From Ligilactobacillus ubinensis (lineage in GTDB: Bacteria; Bacillota; Bacilli; Lactobacillales; Lactobacillaceae), in contig NZ_JAIULA010000014.1 in assembly GCF_024160875.1 (NCBI RefSeq), forward strand, positions 1-64,000: a stretch of 64,000 bases of DNA, given 5' to 3'. A program made the translations under genes and the position numbers. This document shows positions 16,834 through 25,694 of this stretch, piece after piece. How positions within the stretch are numbered: position 1 is the first letter of the stretch; every line of letters begins with the position of its first letter. The notes under the pieces were generated by a model. That model was not told the DNA's origin, did not search any database, and worked only from the letters and a program-made list of their open reading frames with translations.

Positions 16834-17481
16834 TTATTTTACAAAAATATAATGCGCAGCTTTATAGCCAATATCCATTTCTTCATTGGTGTTTTTTACA
16901 AATATTTTTACTGGGCCTTCAAACGGTGTATGTTCCAAGATTTTAATCTGATCACCGATATTTAGTTTAACATCTGACAAATACTCCAATAAATCATGAT
17001 TATCTATAAAACGGTCTACAACTGCTTGCTTTCCATCTTGTAGACTTGCTAACACTTGATGTGTGTCTTCTTCATATTCTCCATCTTTAGTCGGGATAAT
17101 CCCACCATGTGGACAACGCTTAGGATGACCCAAAAAGTCTTCTAAATGATCCATTAATTCACTACTTGTTATATGCTCTAGCACTTCCGCATCAGTATGC
17201 ACATCTTGTAGCTTATATCCCAATTTGTCCACTAAAAAAGATTCCCACAGGCGATGACGTCTAACTAAATCTTCTGCTACCTTAGCGCCCTTAGGTGTTA
17301 ATGATATTCCTGCATAAGGTTCATGTTCTACTAAATCACCTTCAACTAATTTTTTTATCATTTCAGTAACAGATCCTGCAGCTACATTTAAACTAAATGC
17401 TACTTGTTTATTGGAAATCTTTTTTCTCTTTCCACCTAGTTCAAAAATAATCTTGAGATAGTCTTCTTTTTTGGGTGTCAT
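16834..17481 (-). CDS. DtxR/MntR family metal-dependent repressor
   Basis: A 215-residue regulator. The N-terminal winged HTH (about 1-65, KISNKQVAFSLNVAAGSVTEMIKKL) is followed by the dimerisation/metal domain with H and E ligands (HRLWESFLVDKLG, EHITSSELMDHLEDFLGHPKRCPHGG). A C-terminal SH3/FeoA-like domain covers about 148-215. The three-domain length fits the manganese or iron-responsive repressors of lactobacilli rather than the short B. subtilis MntR. No metal transporter is adjacent, so the regulon lies elsewhere. Confidence 0.9.
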   Translation of the reverse strand: MTPKKEDYLKIIFELGGKRKKISNKQVAFSLNVAAGSVTEMIKKLVEGDLVEHEPYAGISLTPKGAKVAEDLVRRHRLWESFLVDKLGYKLQDVHTDAEVLEHITSSELMDHLEDFLGHPKRCPHGGIIPTKDGEYEEDTHQVLASLQDGKQAVVDRFIDNHDLLEYLSDVKLNIGDQIKILEHTPFEGPVKIFVKNTNEEMDIGYKAAHYIFVK

Positions 17482-17565
17482 CCTTTCACCTCATTTACCA
17501 AATCACATTTATCAATACTGTGGCTGTTTGTCATCTTATTTACCTCTCTTGCTAGCAAGTTATCA

Positions 17566-18465
17566 TCAAAGCTCTCTCTTCGCATTTTCTAAAACTATCC
17601 GCATGTCCATGGGAAGTTTATCCTTAAAAGTCAATGTTTTTTGCGAAAACGGATCAGCAAAACTTAATTCGTAAGCATGCAAAGCTTGTCTTTTAATTCC
17701 CATATTTAATGGGCCTCTATACAGCATATCTCCCACTAACGGGTGACCTATGTATTGAAAATGCACTCTAATCTGATGTGTTCGCCCTGTATGCAGCTTA
17801 ACGTCAACTAAAGTCATACTTTTACCAAAATGTTGCTTAACCCAATACTCTGTTTTAGCACTTTTCCCCTCTGCTGAAACCTCCTGATAAGCCTCTCCTT
17901 CTTTACGTCGCAAGGGTTCTTCAATAAAGCCATGTTCTTTTGCTACATATCCGCTAACAAGTGCATAGTAACGTTTATCAAAACTATGATTAACCACTTG
18001 CTTATCAATTAGACCTTGTGCAAAACCGTGTTTAGCTAATAAAACAATTCCACTTGTATATCTATCTAAACGTGTAATAATATGCGGAATCGAATTTTCA
18101 GCTTGCTGCTTTATCAGATAATACTTCACCCTATTAACTAAAGTGTCAGTCCGATTGCTTGGTCCAGGAACACTAGTCAATCCAGCTGGTTTAGAAACAA
18201 CTAACCAATTTTGATCTTCATACAAAACGTCAATGTTTTTTTCACTTGGCTGAATAGCAACAACTTCCTTTTCTACTGGCAATTCTAACGTGATTTTATC
18301 ACCCTTTGCTAGTATATGCTGTAATTCTTCTTTTTCGTTATTAAGCAAAATAGTTCCTTGACCCCGGCGTATTTTACCAAGTAGTCGATGACTAACACCT
18401 TTACTCACCAAAAAGCGTTTTAGTGTTTGCTCTTGTTTATCTTCTTTTTGCCATGTAAACTCCAT
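17566..18465 (-). CDS. RluA family pseudouridine synthase
   Basis: A 299-residue rRNA or tRNA modification enzyme. An S4-like RNA-binding start (LKRFLVSKGVSHRLLGKIRRG, about 15-35) precedes the catalytic domain, with the signature TRLDRYTSGIVL (about 148-159, catalytic Asp in RLD) and the GRTHQIRVHFQYIGHPLVGD motif. It is typical of the YjbO/YhcT/RluD group, and the modified site cannot be assigned. It begins 4 bases after the stop of the upstream membrane protein gene, so the two are co-transcribed. Confidence 0.93.
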   Translation of the reverse strand: MEFTWQKEDKQEQTLKRFLVSKGVSHRLLGKIRRGQGTILLNNEKEELQHILAKGDKITLELPVEKEVVAIQPSEKNIDVLYEDQNWLVVSKPAGLTSVPGPSNRTDTLVNRVKYYLIKQQAENSIPHIITRLDRYTSGIVLLAKHGFAQGLIDKQVVNHSFDKRYYALVSGYVAKEHGFIEEPLRRKEGEAYQEVSAEGKSAKTEYWVKQHFGKSMTLVDVKLHTGRTHQIRVHFQYIGHPLVGDMLYRGPLNMGIKRQALHAYELSFADPFSQKTLTFKDKLPMDMRIVLENAKREL

Positions 18466-18469
18466 GCAC

Positions 18470-19336
18470 CTACCTCTTTATTCGTGATCCTACAAGGCCT
18501 ACTATTAGCACAATAAACGATATAGCTGCAACCCACAAAGAATAAGTTTGGAACACATCCAAAATTGCATTACCAAATTTTTCGAGCATATTGCTAAAGA
18601 TTCCTGCGGATGTAGGGACAACAGTTCCCACAAAATCAACAGCCTTTAATCCAGTTAGAACAAAAACCGTAGGAATGCCAAACCAGACACCTGCAACACC
18701 AAGATAATATAGCCATCTTAAAAAATTAAATGATTGTAAGACCAACAATAGTATTACTAGAATAATACTACCAATCACACCTATCATAAAACTTTTATTT
18801 GCAATTGATCTTATTGTCTGAAGCATTGTCTGTAATTTTGTAAGTGGTCCATCACTGGAAAGCTCTGTACTAACTTCACTTTGAATCGTTGTAATAAAGC
18901 TACTGCGTAAACTAGTATAGTATTCCCCCGTTATAGATAAGCCCTTTGCTTGAGCCTTTTGATCAATATTTTTTCCAACTTGATTTGCAATTGTAGTTGT
19001 ATTAAACAACGTTTTTTTATTTGCATATAAATTATTTAATGCTTGTTTAAAATCTATCTTAACTTGTTTTTTCGTAATCAAATCGCTTGTCATACTACTA
19101 GGAACTCCTGCTGAACTAGCCGCATTACTAATTTCACTATTTAAATTTTGATATAATTCATTAATATATTTTGATTGAAATAATTGATTAGTTGAAAAAT
19201 CTGCATCTAATATGGTTTTCTTTAACGAAAATCCAATAAATGTACAGCCTATTGTGATAATCAATAAAAATGTTACAAACCATGTGATCCCCTTATGTGT
19301 ACCACTATCTTTTGGTATTCTATTGCTTCTTGACAT
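18470..19336 (-). CDS. membrane protein of unknown function, four helices
   Basis: A 288-residue protein I do not recognise. One helix near residues 18-40 is followed by an extracellular domain (about 41-180, rich in N, S, T and K, with STNQLFQSKYINELYQNLNS). Three closely spaced helices follow at about 185-207, 211-235 and 255-283, and a basic C-terminus (GSRIKR). The arrangement (helix, outside domain, three helices) is that of a sensor or scaffold. Start at the second Met (19336). It heads a short operon with the pseudouridine synthase. Confidence 0.75.
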   Translation of the reverse strand: MSRSNRIPKDSGTHKGITWFVTFLLIITIGCTFIGFSLKKTILDADFSTNQLFQSKYINELYQNLNSEISNAASSAGVPSSMTSDLITKKQVKIDFKQALNNLYANKKTLFNTTTIANQVGKNIDQKAQAKGLSITGEYYTSLRSSFITTIQSEVSTELSSDGPLTKLQTMLQTIRSIANKSFMIGVIGSIILVILLLVLQSFNFLRWLYYLGVAGVWFGIPTVFVLTGLKAVDFVGTVVPTSAGIFSNMLEKFGNAILDVFQTYSLWVAAISFIVLIVGLVGSRIKR

Positions 19337-19364
19337 TTGCATAGCAACATTTCCTTCCTAACCA

Positions 19365-19559
19365 TTAACGACGCCAATAACTCATAATTAAAATATCCCC
19401 TACCATTACAAACAGTAATAACATGCTCATCAACTGCATATAGCCACTGCTATCAACTACAAACAGATGTTTTAAAAAATCTGGACTAATCGAATACACT
19501 ACAACCCAAACTAATATCGCTAACATCTCAGCATAATTTCTTCTAGGTAATAGTCGCAT
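19365..19559 (-). CDS. small membrane protein, two helices
   Basis: A 64-residue protein. A basic start (MRLLPRRNYAEM) is followed by two hydrophobic segments (about 12-30 and 38-60) and ends in YWRR. GAGG lies 8 bases before the ATG at 19559; a GTG nine bases earlier is too close to the ribosome site. It lies 28 bases upstream of the four-helix protein gene and is likely in the same transcript. No family recognised. Confidence 0.65.
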   Translation of the reverse strand: MRLLPRRNYAEMLAILVWVVVYSISPDFLKHLFVVDSSGYMQLMSMLLLFVMVGDILIMSYWRR

Positions 19560-19832
19560 TTTTTTCACCTCTAACCCAACTTTAGCATCTTCACATAGTA
19601 AATGAAATTAATGTCTAAAACCACGGATGTAATTCTATCCTACTTAAACTAAATTTCAAGAATATGAAAATACTAATTTAGAATTCTATTTTTTATTATA
19701 CCTTATTTTTTATTATCAACAAGTTTTTTAAGTTCATTAAATCCTGACTAAGATTACTCTATACTGTCATTTTTTTAGAATAACTATGCTAGAATTTTTA
19801 GGATACATCAAAAAAAGGGGATTATTTTTATA

Positions 19833-20498
19833 ATGTACACTACAAGATCTATGAATAAGTTTCGTCTAGGTTTAATCGCCAGTTACTTATTTTCTTTTTT
19901 GGTTTTAGCTTTCTTAGTAAAAAACAGCAATACACTCATTTCAACATTTGATTCAAAAATTCAAAATGTATTTGTGCCTTTTACTACTCCAACGACTACT
20001 AAAATTGTTCACTTTATTAGCAATTTAGGTAGTCCAGCTGTTTCGTTTATCTTTTCGCTATTTGCCTTAACTTTTACATACATTATGTATTCAAAAAAAG
20101 AGGCTATCTGGGCCTTAATTGTTTTAATAAGCGGAGAATTGCTCGTCCATATTATTAAAAATTTAATGGCACGTCCACGTCCTTCTGATAAATTAGTTTC
20201 AGCTACTGGTTTTAGCTTCCCTAGCGGGCATACATTCGGGACGGCACTTCTAGTCTTAATTGCCATTTACTTATTAGTACCTCATCTACACAATAAAACC
20301 CTACGCATTTCTTTAATTATTGGGGGACTTGTTTGGATTGGTATAATTGGTCTAACCCGTATCTACCTACATGACCACTATCCAACCGATGTTTTAGCAA
20401 GCTTATTACTAGTTGGAACTATTTGGGAAATTGCACGTATTTATCAACCGCAAGTTTCTAATCTTACTCATAAACACTTTGCTCACTTTAAATACTAG
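19833..20498 (+). CDS. PAP2 family phosphatase (PgpB/BcrC-like)
   Basis: A 221-residue membrane phosphatase with about six helices. The three PAP2 motifs are present: KNLMARPRPSDK (about 109-120), PSGHTFGT (about 130-137) and RIYLHDHYPTDVLAS (about 176-190), with catalytic histidines in motifs 2 and 3. Such enzymes dephosphorylate phosphatidylglycerophosphate or undecaprenyl pyrophosphate on the outer membrane face. AAAGGGG precedes the ATG by about 13 bases, so a start at the inner MNKFRL codon is possible. It is a monocistronic gene converging on the repeat-protein gene. Confidence 0.9.
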   Translation: MYTTRSMNKFRLGLIASYLFSFLVLAFLVKNSNTLISTFDSKIQNVFVPFTTPTTTKIVHFISNLGSPAVSFIFSLFALTFTYIMYSKKEAIWALIVLISGELLVHIIKNLMARPRPSDKLVSATGFSFPSGHTFGTALLVLIAIYLLVPHLHNKTLRISLIIGGLVWIGIIGLTRIYLHDHYPTDVLASLLLVGTIWEIARIYQPQVSNLTHKHFAHFKY

Positions 20499-20505
20499 AA
20501 TATAT

Positions 20506-20592
20506 AAAAAGACAATCTTTCATCTAACTTAAAAGATATATGTAGCTAATACCTATCTCTTTTAAACTAATCGATGAAGAATGTCTTTTTTT
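20506..20592. terminator. bidirectional terminator between convergent genes
   Basis: AAAAAGACA...CTTTCATC pairs with GATGAAGAATGTCTTTTTTTT across about 45 bases, with internal AAAAGATA/TATCTCTTTT pairing. It lies between the PAP2 stop and the stop of the minus-strand gene at 20595. Confidence 0.7.
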
Positions 20593-20594
20593 TA

Positions 20595-21383
20595 TCACTT
20601 ATAATAATGTGCAATTTGTTTTACCGTCTTATTTTGACGACGAGCCCGTAAAACAACATCACGTAATTTGGTGGGAGTAAATGTTGTTGTATCGACATTT
20701 TGACTCTTTAAATCCTTTTTAGCCTGCTCAATTTCTTTTTGAGTAACTGTAACATTTGGTTTTTGCGAAACCTTGGGACTACTGTTATCAGCGTCACTAT
20801 CAACTGTATAGCCTAAGCGTCGTAGAATTCTATTATTGTAGGTTTGTAATTTCTTTGCTTTTTTTCTAATTTCTGTATAATAGCTCTGTTTAATGTTCCC
20901 ATATCCTAAAATAACTGCTAATTTTGTATTCGAAGCCGTATACTGATATTTTTGCGAAAGCTTTTTAGCCTTCGTGTATGTTTTATTAAATAACTTAAGT
21001 TCCTTAATTACTTCCTTTAATTCAGTTTGTTTCTCTGAGGCTCGGCGCACTAGCACACTTGATCCTCCATCAATTGATGCAACCACTTGAAAATTCAGTC
21101 GGCTCTTGGCATAATCTTTTTTCTTTAATTGCTCTAAACTTTCTTTATAAATTCGAGTTTGTCGTAAATATATCTTTGCCTTTTCGTCAGATTGTTTCTT
21201 TTTTAATGCATCCCGAAAATTTAGCATCGCTGCATCATATTGGCCCTTTTCAATGTCTTTTTGGCCTCTTTGCATCATCATGTTGTAATTTTTTTGTGTT
21301 TCAATACCTTTGGTATATCCAAATCCTATAAAAACTATAGCAACAGTTATACCCACAATCGTCCACCATAACCAACGTTTCAT
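20595..21383 (-). CDS. membrane-anchored TPR-like protein of unknown function
   Basis: A 262-residue protein. An N-terminal signal anchor (about 4-24, WLWWTIVGITVAIVFIGFGY) precedes helical repeats that look like tetratricopeptides (about 36-130, with RGQKDIEKGQYDAAMLNFRD, then YLRQTRIYKESLEQLKKKDY). A very basic helical region follows. The C-terminus (about 220-262, TFTPTKLRDVVLRARRQ) looks like a small helical domain that recurs in lactobacillar proteins. Probably extracellular-facing scaffold; function unknown. It is monocistronic. Confidence 0.75.
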   Translation of the reverse strand: MKRWLWWTIVGITVAIVFIGFGYTKGIETQKNYNMMMQRGQKDIEKGQYDAAMLNFRDALKKKQSDEKAKIYLRQTRIYKESLEQLKKKDYAKSRLNFQVVASIDGGSSVLVRRASEKQTELKEVIKELKLFNKTYTKAKKLSQKYQYTASNTKLAVILGYGNIKQSYYTEIRKKAKKLQTYNNRILRRLGYTVDSDADNSSPKVSQKPNVTVTQKEIEQAKKDLKSQNVDTTTFTPTKLRDVVLRARRQNKTVKQIAHYYK

Positions 21384-21582
21384 TTCATCACCTCGGTTTT
21401 ATATAATGCATCATAATATATTGATTTTATTATACCATTTCAGTGCTATTGTGGAAAAGAAAGTTAACTGGATCTTTATAATGATGCAAAAACGCTTTAT
21501 TGTCGCAGTGCTTTAGATTTCAACATTTGTTTAAAAAGGATTATAATTAGTTTGTAATCGATATCACAAGGAGGCACTTATT

Positions 21583-23277
21583 ATGAAAAAAAGTAAAGCA
21601 GTAATGATAGGCGCTGGATTAGCTAATATGGCTGGTGCAGTTTATCTGATTCAGGAAGGAAATTTCTTAGGAAAAGATATTACATTTTATGCTCTCGATA
21701 CTCATGGCTCTAATGATGGCTCCAGTGTTTCGCAAGCAACTACCGAATATTGGAATAAAAACCATCCGCTTGATAATACTTTAGGCTATGTCGCACGAGG
21801 CGGTAGGATGTTAAATTATCGTACCTATGTTGACTTGATGGACCTACTTAGTCGTATTCCTTCTGTAACTGAAGAGAATATGTCTGCTGCTAAAGATACC
21901 CGTGATTTTGATGCCAAGCATCCTACTTATGATAAAGCACGTCTTTTGAAAGCTGGTGTTGGAATTGTTGATGGTCATAAGTTAGGTTTAAACAATACAG
22001 ATCGTTTATTGTTAACTAAACTTGTAACTATGCCTGATAACGAAGAAACAAAGTTAGATAATGTTTCAATTGCAGAATACTTTAAAGACGATCCGCATAT
22101 GTTTGAAACAAACTTCTGGTTTATGTGGGAAACAACTTTTGCTTTTAGAGTACAATCTTCTGCTCAAGAATTACGTCGCTATATGCATCAGATGATTTAT
22201 GAATTTACCCAAATAGAACACTTAGTTGGTGTTAACAGAACCCGCTACAATCAATACGAAAGCATCATGCTTCCTTTGATTAAATATTTGGAAAGTGAAG
22301 GCTGCAACTTCGTTATGCACAGTCGTGTAACTGATTTTCAATTTAAAGAAACAACTATGCAAGACGAAATTACAGTAACCGGTCTAGAGATTCTTAACAC
22401 CGATACGAATGAAGCTCATCATCTAGAAATAGATGATGACACTGCGGTCTTCTTTACAAATGGTTCCATTACTGATTCAGCAACACTAGGTGATTTGAAT
22501 ACTCCAATCGTTGAAAATCCTGATTATGGTGCTGCTGCCAGTCTCTGGAAAAAGGCCTGTGAACACTTCTATAATCTTGGGTCACCTGATAAGTTTTTTG
22601 CAGATCGCAATGCTTCTGAATGGATTAGTTTTACTTTAACTACTAAGAATCATCTATTATTAAATGAAATTACTCGGATAACAACTCAACTACCTGGCAA
22701 CGCACTAAATTCTTTCTTATCAACTAAGCCAGTTACTGAAACAGGTCTCACTGATGTAAATATGTCAATTGTCGTTCATCATCAACCACACTTTACAACT
22801 CAAAAACCAAATGAAAGTGTTATCTGGGGATACTTCTTATATCCTCGTCGCACTGGAGAATTTGTCAATAAACCTTATATTGAAATGACTGGTGCTGAAA
22901 TGGTAGAAGAACTTCTCGGTCAACTCTCAAAAGTTGATCCTGGTCCTGTTAACATAAAAGAAAAAACTGATGCCATTATGGATAGTATCATCAACTGTAT
23001 CCCTGCATATATGCCATATGCATCAGCATTGTTTAATAATCGTGCCAAAAGTGATCGTCCAGAAGTAATTCCAACACACTCAACTAACCTTGCTTTTACA
23101 GGTGAATTTGTTGAGCAACCATATCAAATGGTCTTCACTGAACAAAGTGCGGTTCGTTCAGGTGAGATTGCTGCCTATTATTTCGCTGATGTACCTATGA
23201 AAAACTTAGTTAAGAATCCACGTTTTGATAAAGATCCTCGCGTTCTCGCACGTGCCTTAAAACGCATGTTCATCTAA
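21583..23277 (+). CDS. ohyA: oleate hydratase (MCRA family)
   Basis: Adds water to cis-9 double bonds of unsaturated fatty acids, giving 10-hydroxy acids; in lactobacilli it is tied to fatty-acid detoxification. The 564-residue length is typical. The FAD-binding start has the family form MIGAGLANMAGAVYLIQEG (residues 8-26). The family segments RGGRMLNYRTYVDLMDLL, FWFMWETTFAFR and SAVRSGEIAAYYF are present. AAGGAGG lies 7 bases before the ATG, and a TATAAT-like box occurs near 21541. It is monocistronic with a large terminator-like inverted repeat after it. Confidence 0.96.
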   Translation: MKKSKAVMIGAGLANMAGAVYLIQEGNFLGKDITFYALDTHGSNDGSSVSQATTEYWNKNHPLDNTLGYVARGGRMLNYRTYVDLMDLLSRIPSVTEENMSAAKDTRDFDAKHPTYDKARLLKAGVGIVDGHKLGLNNTDRLLLTKLVTMPDNEETKLDNVSIAEYFKDDPHMFETNFWFMWETTFAFRVQSSAQELRRYMHQMIYEFTQIEHLVGVNRTRYNQYESIMLPLIKYLESEGCNFVMHSRVTDFQFKETTMQDEITVTGLEILNTDTNEAHHLEIDDDTAVFFTNGSITDSATLGDLNTPIVENPDYGAAASLWKKACEHFYNLGSPDKFFADRNASEWISFTLTTKNHLLLNEITRITTQLPGNALNSFLSTKPVTETGLTDVNMSIVVHHQPHFTTQKPNESVIWGYFLYPRRTGEFVNKPYIEMTGAEMVEELLGQLSKVDPGPVNIKEKTDAIMDSIINCIPAYMPYASALFNNRAKSDRPEVIPTHSTNLAFTGEFVEQPYQMVFTEQSAVRSGEIAAYYFADVPMKNLVKNPRFDKDPRVLARALKRMFI

Positions 23278-23297
23278 AGTTTGCGAAAACTAGAAAA

Positions 23298-23390
23298 AAC
23301 TCTTTGAGTTGAAGTGCCCCATAATTGTTAGTCATGGAAACTAACAATTATGGGGCACTTCAAGTCTAACTTAACTTGAAGAGTTCTTTT
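23298..23390 (+). terminator. large nested inverted repeat / terminator after ohyA
   Basis: A perfect 24-base stem (23309-23332 with 23340-23363, 7-base loop) is enclosed by AACTCTT (23298-23304) and AAGAGTT (23379-23385), followed by CTTTTATTATT. The 3' arm end (CTTCAAGT) can also pair with the following ACTTGAAG, giving alternative folds. It probably ends ohyA transcription, but it is much longer than the other terminators in this window. Confidence 0.75.
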
Positions 23391-23431
23391 ATTATTATCA
23401 TAAAATCTTTCTCAAAATTTCCAGCATAAAT

Positions 23432-23475
23432 GTAAAACATATTTGATATAAAAAGTAAAATATGTTTTACTTTTT
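23432..23475. promoter_or_regulatory. palindromic operator region of the XRE gene
   Basis: A perfect 11-base inverted repeat with 4-base centre (AAAAAGTAAAA-TATG-TTTTACTTTTT, 23450-23475) lies 38 bases before the XRE start. A further copy of the half-site (GTAAAACATA, 23432-23441) lies just upstream. The repeated GTAAAA/TTTTAC half-sites suggest autoregulatory binding by the XRE protein. Confidence 0.5.
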
Positions 23476-23513
23476 ATGTGCCTAACATATTAATTCTTAA
23501 GGACGGTATTCAT

Positions 23514-23720
23514 ATGAGAAATCGAATTAAAGAATTACGCAAAGAAAAACATTATCCCCAAGCACAACTTGCTAAGCTTGTTGGTGTCACTCGTCAGACG
23601 ATCATTGCCATTGAAAATGACAAATATGACCCATCTTTGAGCCTTGCATTTAATCTTGCTCGTATTTTAAACGTGCGAGTTGATGAGTTATTTATTCAGG
23701 AGGAAGAATATCATGATTAA
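23514..23720 (+). CDS. XRE family transcriptional regulator, small
   Basis: A 68-residue protein that is almost entirely an HTH_3 domain (about residues 4-60, QLAKLVGVTRQTIIAIENDKYDP split as helix-turn-helix), close to the YozG/YgzD type. AAGGACGG precedes ATG 23514; the longer frame from 23478 lacks a ribosome site. Its stop region overlaps the ATG of the next gene by 8 bases, so translation is coupled. Small XRE plus membrane protein pairs of this kind are widespread in Firmicutes, with unknown signals. Confidence 0.9.
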   Translation: MRNRIKELRKEKHYPQAQLAKLVGVTRQTIIAIENDKYDPSLSLAFNLARILNVRVDELFIQEEEYHD

Positions 23721-24168
23721 TACTAAAAGAAACATTTTATTAACCACACTTTATGGTAGTTGCGATTTAGTTGGTCTCTGTCTTTTACTAGCAACTTTAT
23801 TTCTAGATTCGTACTATCTATATTTTTTTAGCATATTGCTGATAATTATACCCTTCATTTTCATAGCAACTAAACTACGAAAAAACAAGAAACACTCTAT
23901 CAAAATATTTGATTTATTGGAAAATGGTTATCCTTTAGATATGGAACACAATGACGAACGCGAATGGCGAATAATGCTAACTGCCACTTATATTAGTTAC
24001 CGAATCACATTAGCTACCGCTTTGGTATCACTTGTTATTCTGCTATTATTGCTTAAACTTAGTTCTTTATTTTCAGCTTTCTTATTTATCGAATTAGCAG
24101 TTGTCGTCCCAATTATTACTGGTCAATGGACTTATCTAATTACATATTACAAGCTTGACCGTTTCTAA
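23713..24168 (+). CDS. membrane protein partner of the XRE regulator
   Basis: A 151-residue protein with four helices in two hairpins (about 10-30, 35-55, 90-112, 118-140) and a short cytoplasmic loop rich in charged residues (MEHNDEREWR). AGGAGG lies inside the 3' end of the regulator gene, 9 bases before ATG 23713. This layout, with the overlapping start, strongly indicates a functional pair. It resembles the DUF2178/DUF3796-like partners, but I cannot assign a family firmly. Confidence 0.75.
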   Translation: MINTKRNILLTTLYGSCDLVGLCLLLATLFLDSYYLYFFSILLIIIPFIFIATKLRKNKKHSIKIFDLLENGYPLDMEHNDEREWRIMLTATYISYRITLATALVSLVILLLLLKLSSLFSAFLFIELAVVVPIITGQWTYLITYYKLDRF

Positions 24169-24204
24169 TAATTATTTTTATCTCCACCAATTGTCTACAA
24201 TTTT

Positions 24205-24258
24205 AAAAACACGATTGAAAATGCTCAGCTAATGAGAACTTTCAATCGTGTTTTTTTA
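24205..24258. terminator. bidirectional terminator
   Basis: AAAAACACGATTGAAA (24205-24220) pairs perfectly with TTTCAATCGTGTTTTT (24240-24255), with A and T runs on both flanks. It separates the XRE/membrane operon from the converging azlCD operon. Confidence 0.9.
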
Positions 24259-24276
24259 ATTTTTTATCTACTTAAA

Positions 24277-24618
24277 TTATACAGCCACAAACATTGACAA
24301 AATCATTACTGCAACAAGTCCCACCACAACAGATAGACCCATCGACCTCGTTTTGTATGCTACACCTATTACGATAATAGCAGCTATAATTTTTGCAACA
24401 TTACTAGCACCAACAAAGGTATAGTTGCTCGTATTCATAAACATATCTTTTACAACTAAAGCTGTAAATAAAGAAACAGGTACATACTTCATCCATTCAT
24501 TAAACCAATTTGGAATTTTACGCGTTGCAAAAATTCTTAATGGTATTAATCGTGGCAAAAACGCTGCTACCATAGAAAACAGGACCAATAAAAAATGATC
24601 CATCGTTGAATATCCCAT
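24277..24618 (-). CDS. azlD: branched-chain amino acid exporter small subunit (AzlD family)
   Basis: A 113-residue protein with four membrane helices, starting with the family-like MDHFLLVLFSMVAAFLPRLIP segment. AzlD works with AzlC as a branched-chain amino acid exporter (4-azaleucine resistance in B. subtilis). AAGGAG lies 7 bases before the ATG, two bases after the azlC stop. It ends the operon before a strong terminator. Confidence 0.88.
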   Translation of the reverse strand: MGYSTMDHFLLVLFSMVAAFLPRLIPLRIFATRKIPNWFNEWMKYVPVSLFTALVVKDMFMNTSNYTFVGASNVAKIIAAIIVIGVAYKTRSMGLSVVVGLVAVMILSMFVAV

Positions 24619-24620
24619 TG

Positions 24621-25406
24621 TTATTCTCCTTCTGAATCGCTCTTAGGCACTGAAACTCGTCTACCTTTGCTATGGTGCTTAATCTTACCCAACAAAAAGC
24701 CTCGTTCATGCCCGTGTTTGACCAAATAATCTTCAACTGCAAAACCTACTAATGAAGCAATCAACGTTGCAATGATCAAACCCATCGTACTTTTTAAAAG
24801 ACACATTGCAACAATTGCAACAATTGCAGATAATAAGCTTACTAAAATAGTCAATTTGTTTTTTACCTGCATAATTATCATATACAAAAACATTGCAGTT
24901 AATGCAAAATCTACAATCGAAAGATTAATCTCAATCAAACTGCCAATAAAACTACCAATCAAGTTTGCGACAGACCAAAATAACAAAGAATAGTGTTCTA
25001 CCATTAAAGCATCACTGGGTTTCCATTCTTTGTCTGTTGCAAATTTTAAATAGTTAACAGCATAGTTTTCATCATTCATGTGCATCGCAAAAATATAAAG
25101 GAATTTTCTGCTAGTCCCCCGTAAGTACTGAGACAAGCTTGATCCTAGCAGTGCATACCGTAATTCAAGGAAGAAAAGCATCAACACTATCGTGTGTATT
25201 GGCGCATTAGTTACCAACATTGATGCAATTAAAAATTGCGCTCCACCAGAAAAAACAAGCAGCGAGACCAAGAGTGTCAAAATTGCATTGAAGCCTGCTT
25301 TATTCAATAAGATACCGCAAGCCAATCCAATAGGGACATAACTTAAACACAAGGGCAAGGCAACACGTAGTACTTCCACCCAACGTGGTTCTTCTTTTTT
25401 CACCAA
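24621..25406 (-). CDS. azlC: branched-chain amino acid exporter large subunit (AzlC family)
   Basis: A 261-residue membrane protein with about eight helices and the AzlC hallmarks LSYVPIGLACGILLNKAG (about 18-35), FSGGAQFLIASML and LELRYALLGSSLSQYL. The start is TTG 25406 or GTG 25403, both after GGAGG. The C-terminus is a basic cytoplasmic tail (HHSKGRRVSVPK). Exports branched-chain amino acids or analogues with AzlD; the substrate here is inferred from the family. Confidence 0.9.
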   Translation of the reverse strand: MVKKEEPRWVEVLRVALPLCLSYVPIGLACGILLNKAGFNAILTLLVSLLVFSGGAQFLIASMLVTNAPIHTIVLMLFFLELRYALLGSSLSQYLRGTSRKFLYIFAMHMNDENYAVNYLKFATDKEWKPSDALMVEHYSLLFWSVANLIGSFIGSLIEINLSIVDFALTAMFLYMIIMQVKNKLTILVSLLSAIVAIVAMCLLKSTMGLIIATLIASLVGFAVEDYLVKHGHERGFLLGKIKHHSKGRRVSVPKSDSEGE

Positions 25407-25604
25407 ATTAAGCCTCCATCAAAAAATAAAAAGTTCCCTTAACATTGATTATAACATAGCTATTATCAATAAGTATTAATTCTTTTAAAGTATGAGAATA
25501 ACTTTAGCTTCATTCTTCCTATACAATTTAAGCATCTCTAGCATTATGTTAAGTACTCTTTTTAAATGAGTTGCTACATTCTTTTATCATTAAATGACAC
25601 CAAA

Positions 25605-25676
25605 ATAAAAAGCACGCATAATTAGCGATAAATAATTTAAACAATTATTATTAGCAACAACTATTGTGCTTTTATT
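25605..25676 (-). terminator. terminator-like hairpin after the DUF2187-like gene
   Basis: AAAAGCAC (about 25608-25615) pairs with GTGCTTTT (25666-25673), with an inner region that also pairs partly (AATAATT/AATTATT). It lies just past the stop of the minus-strand gene at 25695. Confidence 0.55.
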
Positions 25677-25694
25677 ATGACAATATCATTATAG

